Source of the DNA: Gnetum montanum
Lineage: Eukaryota; Streptophyta; Gnetopsida; Gnetales; Gnetaceae
Assembly (NCBI GenBank): GCA_015680685.1
Contig: MNCI01004881.1
Location: forward strand, 505,976-569,975
Direction of reading: 5' to 3'
DNA length: 64,000 nt
The notes beneath the pieces are model-generated. The model saw nothing but the letters and a program-made list of their open reading frames with translations, searched no databases and was not told the DNA's origin. Shown here piece after piece: positions 22,015 through 34,527 of the stretch; the first letter of the stretch is position 1; the number at the start of each line of letters is the position of its first letter. The position numbers and the translations under genes are program-made.

Positions 22015-24130
22015 TGGCTACTACATAGATTGGTCTTTGTTCACACACTTGTTCCTTAGCTTTGTTGTGGGTTGTGTTAATATTTTGAATTTCTAGCCCA
22101 CAGTTTCACCCTTTACTATTAGCAGTGATGCATGGATTCTGCAATCTTTTCACAATGATAGGCTCATCATTTATGTCTTGTGTTGCAGTGGTGATGGTTG
22201 TTGGCTTTTTCGTAGGGTCAAAGGACATTGGTTGTGAAAAGGAAGGCATTGCACAAGATTGGCATTGTGCTGGCTCGGATGATGTGGTGGGTCCATGCAT
22301 GGTTTGCTTCAACTTATGACCTTTCCTGCAGAAGGGATGATTCCTATGTTGTAGTTGAGGCCCACTAGTATCAGCATGTCTATGAACATTTGTAGCACAA
22401 GTGGAATCTATTTGTTGATATTGTGATGTCGAACCTTCTTGTGTTGCTAGTGGTGACATGTGAGTATGAGAATATTAAGGATATGCCAAAGGATGAGAGG
22501 TGTTAGGTGGTGACCTCATATAAGATGTTGCAGGATGTTAATATTTGGGAGAGTGGTAGTAGTGATTTAAGGTAGATGAAGTAGAACTAGTTGGGGAAAC
22601 AGATTGTTGAACATAATATCCATATGGATTCAATTGGCAATAAGGGTAAGGTTGGTTTGGTGGTGGCCTCTCCCAAGACTGTGCTTGTTGGCACTACAGT
22701 TGATGCTAGTGTTGAGGTTGGTAATAAGTCCCCCTAGGATAGTACAATTGGTTTTGTCATTATCTAAAATTATTGTGTAGAAGAGGAAATCTCCTAGGCA
22801 TGTATTTCTATACAAACTTTGGATTTAATGCCCCTACCCAATACTCATGTAGATGCAACAAGATTGAGTAATGGTCCTTTGGATGGTCATATAGGCAAAT
22901 GTCACATCCACCATCCTCTTTGGTGGTTGAGTCTATAGCCTCTTCTTCTACAACCATTTCCCCTTCTTGTCAAAAAGTGTTCCTAGCTGTTTCTTGGTTC
23001 TTTTTCCTCCTTTTTTTGTGATCACTTGATTCATTTTGTGGTATTCTCTCCTCTATGATTTCTTCACAAGTTTTACCTTTCTCATTCATTGATTCCAACA
23101 TCTTATCCAACTTTTTTTTAATCTCAATAATAGAATTTTGTATTGGCAAGGTCCATGGTAAAATCACCTCATCAAGAGTTGCCTCTTTTTCCTTATCATA
23201 GATATGGATGCTTTTCTTTTGCAAAGTTGGATCCTAGTTATTTTCCTCTACATTCTCTTGTCTACATAGCTCTCCTTCTTCTTTCGCCACATGCTTTATT
23301 AACTCTTTGATTTGATGGGTTCATAGCTTGTATAATTGACTTGGAGCATACATCACAAGGTTCTCCCTTGTTTCATTATGAAAACCATCTATGATTTAGA
23401 AAATTTGCCTTTCCTCAGAGAAACCATCGCCCGGGCATCTATGTAGTAGCGAATAGTATCTTTCCAAGGCCACTTCTAAGGATTCATGATTTTCTTGCTT
23501 TTACTCTTGGACTTCTTTTCTTAGGTTGAACACTCTCACATAGGTTTCATATTTTTTGTTGAAAAGTTCCAACATTATGGACCACTGGTGAATGGAACTT
23601 GGTTCCAATGATCTATACCAACTTTCAGCTTTGTTGATTAGTATCCTAGGAAAGAGCTTAAGCTTTTGCCACCCACTTTCAATGTTGTATAAGGCATAAG
23701 CATCATGGAATTCTTGTAGATGATGTTGTGGATCAAAATCATAGCCTCCCACTAACTTAGGGATATTATTAATATCAAGCCTAGGTAGGTGAATTTCCTT
23801 GTGATGCCTATGAGGTATCTTAATTGCCTCTATAATCTACATTAGGCTCTTAGTGACCAATATGGGTTCATCGTCATTAGACATGTTGTGATGAAAATTT
23901 CTATTTCTATTTATTTGATTACGATAATCTTGTCTATGCTTATTGTGATGTCTTTGATTTTTCCCTTGGGTTTGATTTCTATTTTTATCTTGACCCTGTA
24001 GTAGAGCTCTATCTCTATAACTATGTTCATCTTTGTTAGAACTAGACATTGAAGAGGAAGAGGAAGATGAGGAACTAGGAGAATCACTATGGCTTCTATA
24101 GTTCTTTCCATGGTCCCTTGATTTATCTTG
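22015..24130 (-). pseudogene. gag: gag of element H, main part
   Basis: Minus-strand translation: a Ser-rich run and MSSSNKDEHSYRDRALLQGQ, then NRNFHHNMSNDDEPILVTKSLM, the capsid core GGYDFDPQHHLQEFHDAYAL, WQKLKLFPRIL, SWYRSLEPSSIHQWSIMLEL and LFNKKYETYVRVFNLRKEVQ (23501-23752). The zinc-knuckle-like CDICLYDHPKDHY (near 22890) has lost its last Cys. The tail (22106-22459) is Ser/Thr/Pro/Gln-rich, like D. Frameshifts separate these pieces. The 3' end is cut at the N of 22014. Confidence 0.8.
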
Positions 24131-24135
24131 TCTAG

Positions 24136-25104
24136 TGATGAGAGCGGTTACTCTAGCGGTTTCTTCTAATTATTAGAGCAGTTACTCTAGCAGTTTATTC
24201 TAATTATTAGAGAAGTTACTCTAGTAGTTTATTCTAATTATTAGAGTAATTACTCTAGTGGTTTATTATAATTATTAGAATAGTTACTCTAGCGGTTTAT
24301 TCTAATTATTAGAGTGGTTATTCTAATTATTAGAGTAGTTGCTCCCAAGCCTATAAATACAGTGCCCAGACACACAATTGAAGAAAATTCTTTTAGCAGT
24401 CAAGTAGTGAAACTCTTGTAGTCTGTTAGAGTATTTTCCAAGTGCCCACAACAGGAGGTCTAAGTGTGGATGGATCTTTATTCGAGCATTGTGTACTTGA
24501 GCACACCTTGTGTACGCCAATAAAGATGAGCTCTTCGATTCATCCTTGCAACACTTGAGATTTGTTTTCTTACACATTTCTTTTAGTTTATTTTCTTATG
24601 CATTTATTTTATTTTATGCACTTTACATTTATGTTATTAGCATAACAATTCATTTTGATCAATTAAGTAAATCGTTAAATTACACTTAGTACGATCACTT
24701 CGAGCATGTGTGTAACACTTGGTAACCCAGTAACAATTATCATTTGGTAATCCCAGTAGTGTTGCACTAGTTCAGGATGTGTACAGCAAGTGAGAACGGA
24801 TGCTGGTGTTAGGATTAGTTAGAACTTAGTTAATGAGTAGTTAAGATAAATTAGTCACTTAGTTATCTCTCTCCTTCCATACTAGCGCACAACAAAAAAA
24901 CATAAAAGCTATAAAAATCATATGCCTCAAGCTTACTTAACCATATAATCGTGACATATAGGTAAGCTTGGGAAGACAACAATCAACCAACCCGTCCTTG
25001 TTCCACAAGGGCGCATAAGCACTTAGTCCTTGGAATTCGATCGGATCGTGCGTGAAATGCTTGTATTCATATGGTTAAGCGTAGGGGTACCTCGCTGCTC
25101 ATCA
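24136..25104 (+). repeat. 5' LTR of element B (with expanded 34-bp U3 array)
   Basis: 969 bp, TGATGAGAGC to GCTGCTCATCA. U3 is an array of a 34-bp unit around TTCTAATTATTAGAGTAGTT and ACTCTAG (24140-24335), then TATAAATA at 24352-24359 and AATAAA at 24519-24524. It is exactly 102 bp (three units) longer than the 3' copy. Confidence 0.94.
24352..24359 (+). promoter_or_regulatory. TATA box of element B 5' LTR
   Basis: TATAAATA after CAAGCC, directly downstream of the 34-bp array; likely core promoter. Confidence 0.65.
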
Positions 25105-25105
25105 T

Positions 25106-25123
25106 TGGCACCGTTGCCAGGGA
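25106..25123 (+). other. Primer binding site of element B
   Basis: TGGCACCGTTGCCAGGGA, one base after the LTR end; tRNA-Asp type with two changes. Confidence 0.87.
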
Positions 25124-25240
25124 CTTAGTTGTTTGTGTGCTAATTAGAACTTAGGAAATCATTCACATTGTTGGAATGAACCCTTAGGGTTGATTGAGAA
25201 AATAATAAACAAGAATACATTACACACTGGACAGACAAGT

Positions 25241-27725
25241 ATGTCTCCTTCTTCGTATGAAAGCACCTCATTGCCTAAGTCTGAAATAGGAAATAATCAG
25301 CGGCGTAATACACATGACGTTGATCCACTAGTCCCTCAACAAGTTCAAGTGGTATATATTCATCTCGATGAGTATATACCAGACTTCACCTTTATCCTCC
25401 ATCAAGATGAACAACTGCGTTGGTGAGACTTAGAAGGTAACATAGTGTTAACTCCCAATAGTTTACTCCCAAGCATGCTTCTTCGTGCTCTCACATAAAT
25501 TGGCATGCCACACTTACATGCAGAATACGTTGTGCAAGACCATGACTCGAGAATTCCAACCCATAGAGGCACAACATCAAAGGGACTTGCAACAGGAGAG
25601 ACATCATAAGTCTTTGAAGGGTAAGTGGTCCCAAGATGTCCCACATGTCTTAAGTGAAAATGACGGTGGTGAACCTACCTCAGGCAGTCACCCACATAAT
25701 GATGTTCCTCCCCTTGACTTTGGCCAAGGGGTTGTGTATCAAAACCTTCATTCCACTATTCATAACCTAGGTTCTGATACCCACGGGCACAAAGGATCCA
25801 AGAAAGGGACACAAACTCATGATAAAGGTGGGCATTCTGATCGCAATCACAATCGGGGCCGAGACCACAAAAGAGAAGGTAGAAGATACTGTCATGGTGA
25901 TGGTTCTCCTTCTTCTTCACCTTCATCATCTCCTTCACACTCTCCTTCAATATTTGGACATGGTCATAAAGAAAAAGACCATGGGGATAAAGGTAGGTAA
26001 AGTGGAAGTCATAGAAAAAACAGCCAGGAAAGGGTACGAGGGCACTTTAGAGAGTCACAACATAGAAGAAGGGAGAGTAGGGAACAATGTAGGCATCATA
26101 GACACCATGGACAAGATGATCAAGATGAACCCCTACTCGCTACTTGAAGTATGTTAGACATAACTGAGGCTATTAGAATTCCAACAAGGCACCATAAAGA
26201 TAGTAGGATCAAGAGATTAGATATGAAAAATATCCCACGATTTGAAGGGGAATACAACGTTGATCCTTAGAATGATTTACAAGCATTCCATGACACGTGT
26301 GCCTTACAAAACATAGAGAACGAATGGATAAAACTTAAGTTGTTCTTGTAGACACTAGTTAAAGAAGTAGAAAGTTGGTACTGGTCCTTAGAACCAGAAT
26401 CTATTCGTAGATGGAGTACTATGTTAGAATTATTCAACAATAAGTACCAAACATACTCCCAAGTGTCCAACCTGCAAAAGAAAATCCAAGGCTGGAAACA
26501 AGAAGAACATGAACCCTTGGATGTTGCCATGGGCCAATACTATGCACTATTACATTGTTTTCTTGACCATGGTTATTTGCAAAGGGATCAACTGCACCAT
26601 CTTTTAGATGGGCTTAGGCATGAAATGAGAAGAACCCTTGGGACTTATGCCCAAGGAAGACTATTCGAGCTTAGGTCCTATCAAATCCAAAGATTGTTGC
26701 AGCAAATTGCTAAGGAAGAAGGTGAGCTACGGAAGAGAGAAAGTGTGGAAGAGTATAATCAAGATCCTTCCCTCCGGAAGAGGGGAGTAAGATTTTGTGA
26801 GGATGAAGAAGAGTCACCACTTGAAGAGATGATGAATAAGAAAAAAAATTTCCTATCCAAAATTCCATAGAAAATAGATTTCAAATTGTTCTTAAAATAG
26901 TAGAGGAGTCTAGAGAGCAAGGTAGTGATTGCAAAAAAAGAAAAAAGAGAAAATTTGAACATGCACGTAGCAAGGGTAAGGGTAAAGTTGCCATCATGGA
27001 AGAGGTTGTGGATTTGGAAATAGAAAATGATAGTGGATGCGAGATATGTCAATATGACCATCCTAAGGGATGTTACCTTGTAATCTCACATTTGCAGGAG
27101 TATGGGGTGTATGCACTCAACCCATGATTGAACAAACGGCAAACACCTCGAAGGTTACCTTACCCTCAAGGTAACCCAAGACAGTTCCACCAACCCTTAA
27201 CGTATTATCTTAGTGGAACTCCACCACAATTGATTGAGCAATGTCAATAGTGCCAATGCCCACAATCATGGGAAATGCCACCATCAAGGCAACAGTATCC
27301 TTACCGGCAACCTAACCCGTATGGATATTACGTGGAGTAGTTAATCTCCCCACGTGACTCTACTAGTCACATCACTCCTCAACCTCACTACCAAGCTCAT
27401 GAGTATTATGGGACTCCCTCTTCTAGAGATGATATTCTACAAGCATATCATCCTTCTCATCCAGTTGCATCTCTTCCACCAATAGATCCACTACCACCTA
27501 CTCCCGCAATGCAAGGTGAAATCCCTACCCAGCCGCAGCAACGTAACGCCATGAGGGTTGTTAACTCTTAACCTATTTTTGGTTCCAACAACCATATGAG
27601 GAAAAGACCTTTCTTTAGAACCAATAGTCCAACCAAGCCCTTGTAATCACAAGCAGCTGATTCCTTAGATGCGTCAGTATTAATCAAAAATTCAGAGCCC
27701 CCCTTTAACATAATCACCACACTTA
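25241..27725 (+). pseudogene. gag: gag of element B
   Basis: ATG at 25241 gives MSPSSYESTSLPKSEIGNN; A and the pol-less copies have lost this ATG. The frame is open to a stop at about 25424, then an open stretch in another register (to 25998) carries the GSHPHNDVPPLDFGQGVVYQ block and SPSSSPSSSPSHSPS. The capsid core runs to 26866: LFNNKYQTYSQVSNLQKKIQ, GWKQEEHEPLDVAMGQYYAL, then RHEMRRTLGTYAQGRLFELR. The zinc-knuckle-like CEICQYDHPKGC is near 27042. The Pro/Gln-rich tail follows. Role as in other gag proteins: capsid, and RNA binding by the knuckle. Confidence 0.9.
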
Positions 27726-28232
27726 ATGCATATGGTCATGCTAACACATGCCATCAATGATTGGATCAAAGTTGGCCACCTTCCCAGGAAATTCTTTGAT
27801 CCTGGGAGTCCTCTGATATACTTACAAATCATTGGAAATGCACCATGGAAGGCTCTTTTGGATTCAGGTTTCAGTGTCAACTTGATTTCTCAAGAAATGT
27901 ACAAGGCCTCGAACCTTCCTCCATTGAAAAAGAGCAACATCCATCTAGAATTGGCCAACCAGTCCATCGTTGTCCCATTGGGACTGGTGGAAGACATTGT
28001 TATCACTATTTGTGGGTGGTCATACCTAGCTGACTTCCTAGTGATTCAGGTGAACAATGGTAAGGGGGACTTCCCAATCATAATGGGAAGAGCATGGCTA
28101 AGCACCATCAACGCATGCCAAGGAATTTGTGATCTTTTCCTAGAAATATCAAAGGAAAATACATTCAGAAAGATTGAGAAGAAGAAATTTCCGTGCATTG
28201 CATATAGTGACACAAGGTGTAATTACGTGTAG
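27726..28232 (+). pseudogene. Protease domain of element B pol
   Basis: This 168-codon open stretch is the best-preserved protease here. It has LQIIGNAPWKALLDSGFSVN with an intact active-site DSG, the LVEDIVITICGWSYLADFLV strand and PIIMGRAWLSTI. It ends near KKKFPCIAYSDTRCNYV and a TAG at 28230. It would belong to the single Gag-Pol polyprotein. Confidence 0.88.
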
Positions 28233-28765
28233 AGGTCATGGTTTGTGAAAAGTTTAGCATTACTTGCATGCAATTAATATGCACAAGTAATTAACATACA
28301 AAGATGCTTGTATGCAGCAGTCACACAATAGGAAGACACCCAATGGTTGACAACTGATCAAGAAAGTAGTTCACTCATATGTATGGAACCAACTGAGGGT
28401 TTGACTTGTGCTTACATCGATAGCATAGATGCATTAGAGCAAGTCCACCGCCAACTTCCAAGTCTTAACCTTGAAAATATCAACTGGGGGAAGTTGGAAA
28501 TACTTGAGAAATTTAAGTAGAAGCCCCTTGAGCTGAAACCATTGTCCATGGTATGGAATACACATTCCTTAAAAATGGAAAACAGGTAATTATCAATGCT
28601 AAGCTTGCTCCTCAATAGAAAGAAGAACTACTAAAGGTAATAAATAAATGGTCGAAAGCCTTCACTTGGTCATATCCCGAATTAATTAGAATAGATCTTA
28701 GGATATGCCAAAATAGAATTTACATTGATCCCTCCATGAAGCCTCGAACACAACTACAGAGGTGA
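28233..28765 (+). pseudogene. Protease-RT linker of element B pol
   Basis: A poorly conserved part of the polyprotein between protease and RT, recognisable because A has the same text (SLICMEPTEGLTCAYID, then QLPSLNLENINWGKLE). Several stops and frameshifts. No catalytic motif. Confidence 0.6.
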
Positions 28766-29585
28766 TTGAACCCAAAGTTGAAGCAAGTAGTTAAGGAAGA
28801 AATCGAACAGCTTCTCAAGGCTAGGTTCATATACCCCATTGCTGAGAGAGAATGGGTTAGCCCCTTAGTCATTGTGCCTAAAAAGGGAGGCAAATGGAGG
28901 GTGTGCATAGATTTTAGGCTACTAAATATGGCAACATTCAAAGATCACTTTCCATTGCCATTTGTTGACCAAGTCTTAAACACCATCGCAGGGCATCGCT
29001 ATTACAGGTTTCTAGATGGATATAGCAGATATAACCAAATACAAATAGCCCCAGAGGACTAAGCCAAGACTATGTTCAGTAGTCCTTAGGGAATGTTTCC
29101 GTACAAAAAGATGCCATTTAGCTTATGCAATTCCCTTGCAACATTTCAATGGCTAGTTCTAAGCATATTCCAACAGCAAATAGGGAATGACATGGAGGTC
29201 TTTATGGATGACTTCTCCACTTATGGAGTAAACTTTGATCAAGCCTTGGACCGGTTGGATTAAGTGTTAAAAAGATGTGTAGAAACTAATTTGAGGCTCA
29301 ACTAGCAGAAAAGCCATTTGATGGTCCAAGAAGGCGTAGTACTAGGGAAAAAAATCTCACACACAAGGATAGAGTTAGACCCTGAGAAAATCAAAATTAT
29401 CCAAGGAATTACCCGTCAACTGGAAATTATCAAAGATATTTGGTCATTTCTTTGACATATTGGCTACTATAGGAGATTTATTAAGAAATTTTCAAAGGTT
29501 GCCAAACCATTGGTGGAATTAATGAAAAAGGACGTACCTTTCAAGTGGACTAGGGAATGTGAATTAGCTTTCCAAACTCTGAAAC
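28766..29585 (+). pseudogene. Reverse transcriptase domain of element B pol
   Basis: The motif order is REWVSPLVIVPKKGGKWRVC, FKDHFPLPFVDQVLNTIAG, FLDGYSRYNQIQIAPED, MPFSLCNSLATFQ, VFMDDFSTYG (near 29200), then the connection IQGITRQ and GYYRRFIKKFSK. The catalytic DD is intact, but FGLCNAP has become FSLCNSL. Stops at about 29060, 29086, 29261, 29303 and 29453. Confidence 0.92.
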
Positions 29586-30060
29586 AGAAGCTAGTAGAAA
29601 CACCCATTCTACAAGCTCCTTACTGGTCCAAACCATTCCATATCATAACTGATGCATCCAACTATGCTTTAGGAGCCGTACTTACATAGTTAGATGAATA
29701 TTACATCTACTATGCAAGTAGAACTATCGTTGGTGTACAACTTAACTACACTACTATAGAGAAAGAATTAATGGTTGTAGTGTTTGCACTAGAAAAGTTT
29801 AGACACTATGTATTGGGATATAAAGTATATATACATATAGATCATAGTGCAATCCGGGTCCTCATGAATAAGCCAATGGTAAGCCCTCGTATCATATGAT
29901 GGCTTGTAATCTTACAAGAGTTCGATTTAACGATGATCAATCGCAAGGGCACCAAGAATGTAGTTGCTAATCATTTATCTTGGTTGCGATGGAACAACAA
30001 AGAAAATGAGTATCCAATTTTTGATCATTTCTCTAATGAATTCCTCTTTGTTGGTGTAGT
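29586..30060 (+). pseudogene. RNase H domain of element B pol
   Basis: Shows ITDASNYALGAVLT, EKELMVVVFALEKFRHYVLG, the HIDHSAIRVLMNKP block and the last motif as VVANHLSWL, in which the catalytic Asp has become Asn. Stops near 29689 and 29899. Confidence 0.87.
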
Positions 30061-30189
30061 GAATAATCAATTTCCCATGGAGGCAAACTAGTAGAGTAGC
30101 ATTCTTACCTATCTCCTTACCCAAAAAACACCACAAGAGTTAAACCTTAAGAAGAAACAATAGTTTCTTCATCGAGCCAGGTACTTTAT

Positions 30190-31391
30190 GGAGATCAATG
30201 GGAAACTTTACAAAGTGTGTCCTGATGGCTTGGTTCGGTGGTGTGTTCTCGATATAGATCAACTATGAGTTCTCCAAGACACTCATAAGGGTCCTTGTGG
30301 GGGTCATTATGCTGGGAGACAAATGGCCATGAAGATCCTACTTGTAGGATATTATTAGCCTACATTATTTCAAGATGCCCATCGTTTTATCCAATCTTGT
30401 GAGCACTGTCAACATGATGGGGGAAGGATTGCTAGAATGGAGGGTTGGAAATAATAGATCTAATCATTAGAACCCTTCGAAATTTGGGGAATTGATTTTA
30501 TGGGGCCGATGACACAAATGTCCAATGGAAAAGCTTATATTATTGTTGCCATTGATTACCTAACAAAATGGGCTGAAGTAGCTGCTGTTAAAGATTGTAC
30601 ATCATCTATAGCTGCACGATTTGTTCAACAACAAATCATAAACAAGTTTGGTGTGCCGCACACACTTATTTTAGATGATGGTACATACTTCACAGGTGCA
30701 ACTTTTTGGAAATTAATGCAATGCTTAGGGGTTAAGCATAAATTGACTACATCATACCACCCCTAAGTGAATGGTCAAGCATAAGTCACCAATAGGGACA
30801 TTACGAAGATATTGACATGAATCATTAGCAAGTTTAAGCGAGACTGGAGCACTAAACTGAATGATGCTCTTTGGGCATACCACTTCATATGGAACCTCTT
30901 TATAGGCTACTCTGCTTATGAGTTAGTGTATGGTAAATTACCAACACTTCCCATTCAAACTGAGCTTTGTACACTATCCATGGCATGTGACCTCAACCTT
31001 GACCTTGATCTAGCATAGAAACAATGGTTAGTAACCCTTAACTTGGTAAATGAAAACCGATTAGCTACCCTATAATCTAATAAATTGCATAAGGCCTTCA
31101 ATAAACAACATCATGACCTAAGAATTAGCAAATTTAAATATCAGCCAAGAGATAAGGTTCTCTACTGGAATCCCACACATGTGCCACAACGTACTAAATT
31201 TCAAACACTGTGGAAAGGACCTTATATTATTTATGCAAATTTTCCTTTAGGGGCCATGAAAATATACAAACGTGAGAGCCTCGATAAGAAAATTTTGGTC
31301 AACATGTAACAACCTAAACCTTTCCAAGAGCTTAGGATAGCCAGTACACATGCTACCTCTCTTGATGGATAACCCTGATCACCTATGCTAA
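30190..31391 (+). pseudogene. Integrase domain and pol end of element B
   Basis: HHCC is visible as HKGPCGGHY and CEHCQ. GIDFMGPMTQMSNGKAYIIV keeps the first Asp; the second motif reads LDDGTYF (canonical DNG); the Glu position is a stop codon (GQA-stop-VTNRD). The GPY-like end reads LWKGPYIIYANFPLGAM. A small deletion removes the SHGG tail, so the frame ends near TAA 31389-31391 by alignment with A. Confidence 0.88.
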
Positions 31392-33288
31392 CTGTTCTAG
31401 GTCCTCAGTTCTTTTTGAATTTTTGTTTTACACATTCTTTCAACTTTTCTTATTTTTGTTTTACACCATTGTTCATGTTTTTACTATTTCTTTGTTTGCT
31501 TGATTTATTTGTATTCGTAATCTAATAAGTGCTCATGATGGTGGATTGAATTATATCATATTGATTGCTAATGTTTGGTTTTTACCTTTGAACTATGATG
31601 TTGACATTAAGGTATGGTTCTTTTGGTAAAACAGGAAATGAGTCCACATTGTCCACTCATCCATACAACTCTATGGTCTCCTTTGGCTTGGAACTGTATA
31701 GTCCCCTTTTTCTAAGTAAACTTGTTAATGAATTGGTGGTTGGGTAGTTTTCAAACCAAGGAAAGACTCAAAGGATGAAAAGGGTGTGACTTCAAGGGGA
31801 TTCGATGCATTGGTGCTGGCCATTCTCTTAGGTGCTTGGATGCTTTTTCTAGGGTTTTCCACCATTCTGACATTGTTCAAATATCAAGAAGCTGAGTGAA
31901 TAAAAATAAGTCTTTGCATGGTGTGGTTCTCATGCATAAACATTAGAAAAAAAAAGAGAAAAGAAAGGAGAAAGGTGAGGATTCAAAGCACACCCCTTAG
32001 ACATAATAAAGCAATATGGGCTAAAAGCACTGGTTATGAAACTGGAAAGAATTGTTACTCATGCTTGAAGATTCCCTCTAACTAAGGCCCTTTCTCACTT
32101 CTTGCTTCTCCATCTTGCTCTCCTCGGGATGGTGGTCACTCTTTGTGGAGGCATTCTTGTTGCTTCAAGAGGATCGATTGGCTAGGTGTATTGATGTGAG
32201 GTCACTGGATGTGGTTGGTTTGAGTCTAGATTTGGGATGAAGTTCTACTCAGTCATCTTAACCATGAAATACACAAGGGACTTTACACAACCTTGTTCTT
32301 GAGATTCCATTCCATTCTCTCCTCTCCATATTTCTTCCCATTTTCCACCTCATTGTCAGTTTTATCATTAGTCTATTCTAGGTTGATGCATTATTTTTCT
32401 TTAGTGAATTCTTGTGGGTAAGTTTTTAACTCTTGCTTCCAAATGACATTCCTAGAGCCTGTGGACTCTTTGGTTTGTGGGTTTGTCAGGGCATAAAAGA
32501 CATGAGCCTAATTTGGGGAGGACCCAATAGCATTCCTTTTTGGTGCAATTGTTAAGTTCTTTTTCTTAAAAATTTCTTGCAATCAATCATCTCTTGTTTC
32601 ATCCCCATCCATGACGTCCATTTTATTGGCGTTGATGTTGTTAATTTTTCCCATCTTTCTTGTTCCTCATATTTTTCCATCTTATAGCTACCAGAGGTTC
32701 GCTCTTAGTCATGGGGGCCCTAGCATAAATTTTTTCAATTTTCTTCATTTTACTATTCACCTAACCGCTACACCTTGGGTAGTCGCCTGTGACAAATCTC
32801 CGAACTAGTTTCTGCCATAACCACAACTCAACCAATGCGCTTCATATCGAGGCAAGGTATCAACTGCATTATGGTTTATCTATCCTTGCTCATTTGTGAT
32901 TATGTTGTGTGTGTAGATGGCAATCATACAAACAATGGACTGGGTTTGGAGGAAGCACTTAGGATGGACTAGAATTGGAGCATTTACGAAAGGAGCAAGT
33001 CTGGTGGCATGGCTATGCATAAACAACGAAAGGCGCAATCTTAGCATTGGTGGGAACATGCTTCATTTTCTTTCTTTCTCTTTCTCTACAAGATGTCAAA
33101 TAAAGGCTTGGATGTCATTTATGTACGAGTGTTCACCACAATGTTGTAATATGCTTATTGATCTGTCACTGGGCATGTTGAGTCTGTCATCCCATTCCAC
33201 CATTAGTTGTCAATTAGTCAATAATCCCATACCTTCCCAATATTTTGTAAGGAACCTGAGGATGAGTTTTCGTTCAGTTGTGGGGGTA
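31392..33288 (+). other. 3' spacer of element B
   Basis: Noncoding, parallel to 9001-10918 in A: T-rich words after pol, CTTTGCATGGTGTGGTTCTC (31912), the TTTGGGGAGGACC block (32486-32535, arms not paired), a polypurine-like TTAGTCATGGGGGCC (32705-32719), GTGTAG|ATGG at about 32917, and the final tract TTGTGGGGGTA against the 3' LTR. An open stretch at 32917-33291 is not supported by A, where the frame is shifted. Confidence 0.72.
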
Positions 33289-34155
33289 TGATGAGAGTGG
33301 TTACTCTAGCGGTGTATTCTAATTATTAGAACAATTACTTTAGCAGTTTATTCTAATTATTAGAGTGGTTACTCTAATTATTAGAGTAGTTGCTCCCAAG
33401 CCTATAAATACAGTGCCTGGGCACACAATTGAAGAAAGTCTTTTAGCAGTCAAGTAGCGAAACTCTTGTAGTCTGTTAGAGTATTTTCCAAGTGCTCGTA
33501 GCAAGAGGTCTAAGTGTGGATGGATCTTTATTCAAGCATTGTGTACATGAGCACACCTTGCATATGGTAATAAAGATGAGTTCTTCGATTCATCCTTGCA
33601 GTACTTGAGATTTGTTTTCTTATGCATTTCTTTTATTTTATTTTCTTATGCATTTATTTTATTTTATGCACTTTACATTTATGTTATTAGCATAGCAATT
33701 CATTTTGATCAATTAAGCAAATCGTTAAATTACACTCATCCCAATCACTTCAAGTATGCATGTAAAACTTGGTAACCTAGTAACGATTAGCGTTTGGTAA
33801 TCCCAGTAGTGTTGCACTGGTTCAAGATGTGTATGGCAAGTGAGAATGGATGCTAGTGTTAGGATTAGTTAGAACTTAGTTAATGAGTAGTTAAGATAAA
33901 TTAGTCACTTAGTTATCTCTCTCCTTCCCTACTAGCACAGGACATAAAAACATAAAAGCTATAAAAATCATATGCCTTAAAATTACTTAACGATACAATC
34001 GTGACATACAAAGAAGCTTGGGAAGACAACGATCAACCAACCCATCCTTGTTCCACAGAGGCGCATAAGCCTTTAGTCCTTGGAATTCGATTGGATTGTG
34101 TGTGAAATGCTCATATTTGTATGGTTGAGTGTAGGGGGTACCTTGCCACTCATCA
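33289..34155 (+). repeat. 3' LTR of element B
   Basis: 867 bp, TGATGAGAGT to CCACTCATCA, with about three 34-bp U3 units (33293-33390), TATA at 33403-33410 and AATAAA at 33569-33574. Target duplication TCTAG follows. Confidence 0.94.
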
Positions 34156-34160
34156 TCTAG

Positions 34161-34395
34161 GTTTAGAGGAGATCTTAGGCCTTGAGGGCCTCTTTGATTT
34201 GGGACTTACTCCATCTGCTCTATGATTGTCTGCACCAGTTGAATGTAGTCTTTGAGTGTAGTATGGGTCCAAATGAGCATAGGAAACCCCTGCTTTAGGT
34301 TGTTCACTCCAATTTTCTTTAGTGTAGATCCTATCATTTTTCCTATGAGTGCTTTCATCATGTGATGCAATTTTGATCCTATGTGAAGAAGACAT
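34161..34395 (-). pseudogene. gag: gag of element H, N-terminal part
   Basis: ATG at 34393-34395 opens MSSSHRIKIASHDESTHRKN, then an acidic and Tyr-rich stretch, THLD-like HLDPYYTQRLHS and RPSRPKISSKPR. The last residues match ASRPKTFSRPK in D, after which D reads on where H is cut by B. This copy keeps an ATG that C (GTG) and D (ATA) have lost, so it defines the true gag start of the pol-less type. Confidence 0.75.
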
Positions 34396-34509
34396 GGTTT
34401 TATGTGATAATGTGCGTGATTTAAAATATTAATGTTTTCTAAAAGATAAATTATTAATACCTTTATAATAATCATGTGTAATATAACTAATTTAGATAAC
34501 TAGCACCAT

Positions 34510-34526
34510 CCCTAGCAACGACGCTA
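34510..34526 (-). other. Primer binding site of element H
   Basis: Minus strand TAGCGTCGTTGCTAGGG, followed by ATGGTGCTAGTTATCTA as in D. Decayed tRNA-Asp type. Confidence 0.75.
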
Positions 34527-34527
34527 A

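Larger units (their letters stand above)
24136..34155 (+). mobile_element. Element B: Athila-like gag-pol LTR retrotransposon
   Basis: 10,020 bp with LTRs at 24136-25104 and 33289-34155, tRNA-Asp primer site, gag, protease, RT, RNase H, integrase, spacer and polypurine tract. A perfect target duplication TCTAG flanks it (24131-24135, 34156-34160). It interrupts gag of H. It is close to A throughout its internal region but its U3 is unrelated to that of A. Stops are frequent, though gag and protease have the longest open stretches in the window. Confidence 0.95.

Noticed and set aside
24140-24335. CRISPR-like or satellite array in the B LTR
   Set aside because: The 34-bp units have no spacers, lie in U3 and recur in the 3' LTR; they are promoter-proximal tandem repeats.
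32917-33291. 124-codon ORF in the spacer of B
   Set aside because: The homologous stretch in A has a shifted frame, and the ORF runs into the LTR; no sign of selection.
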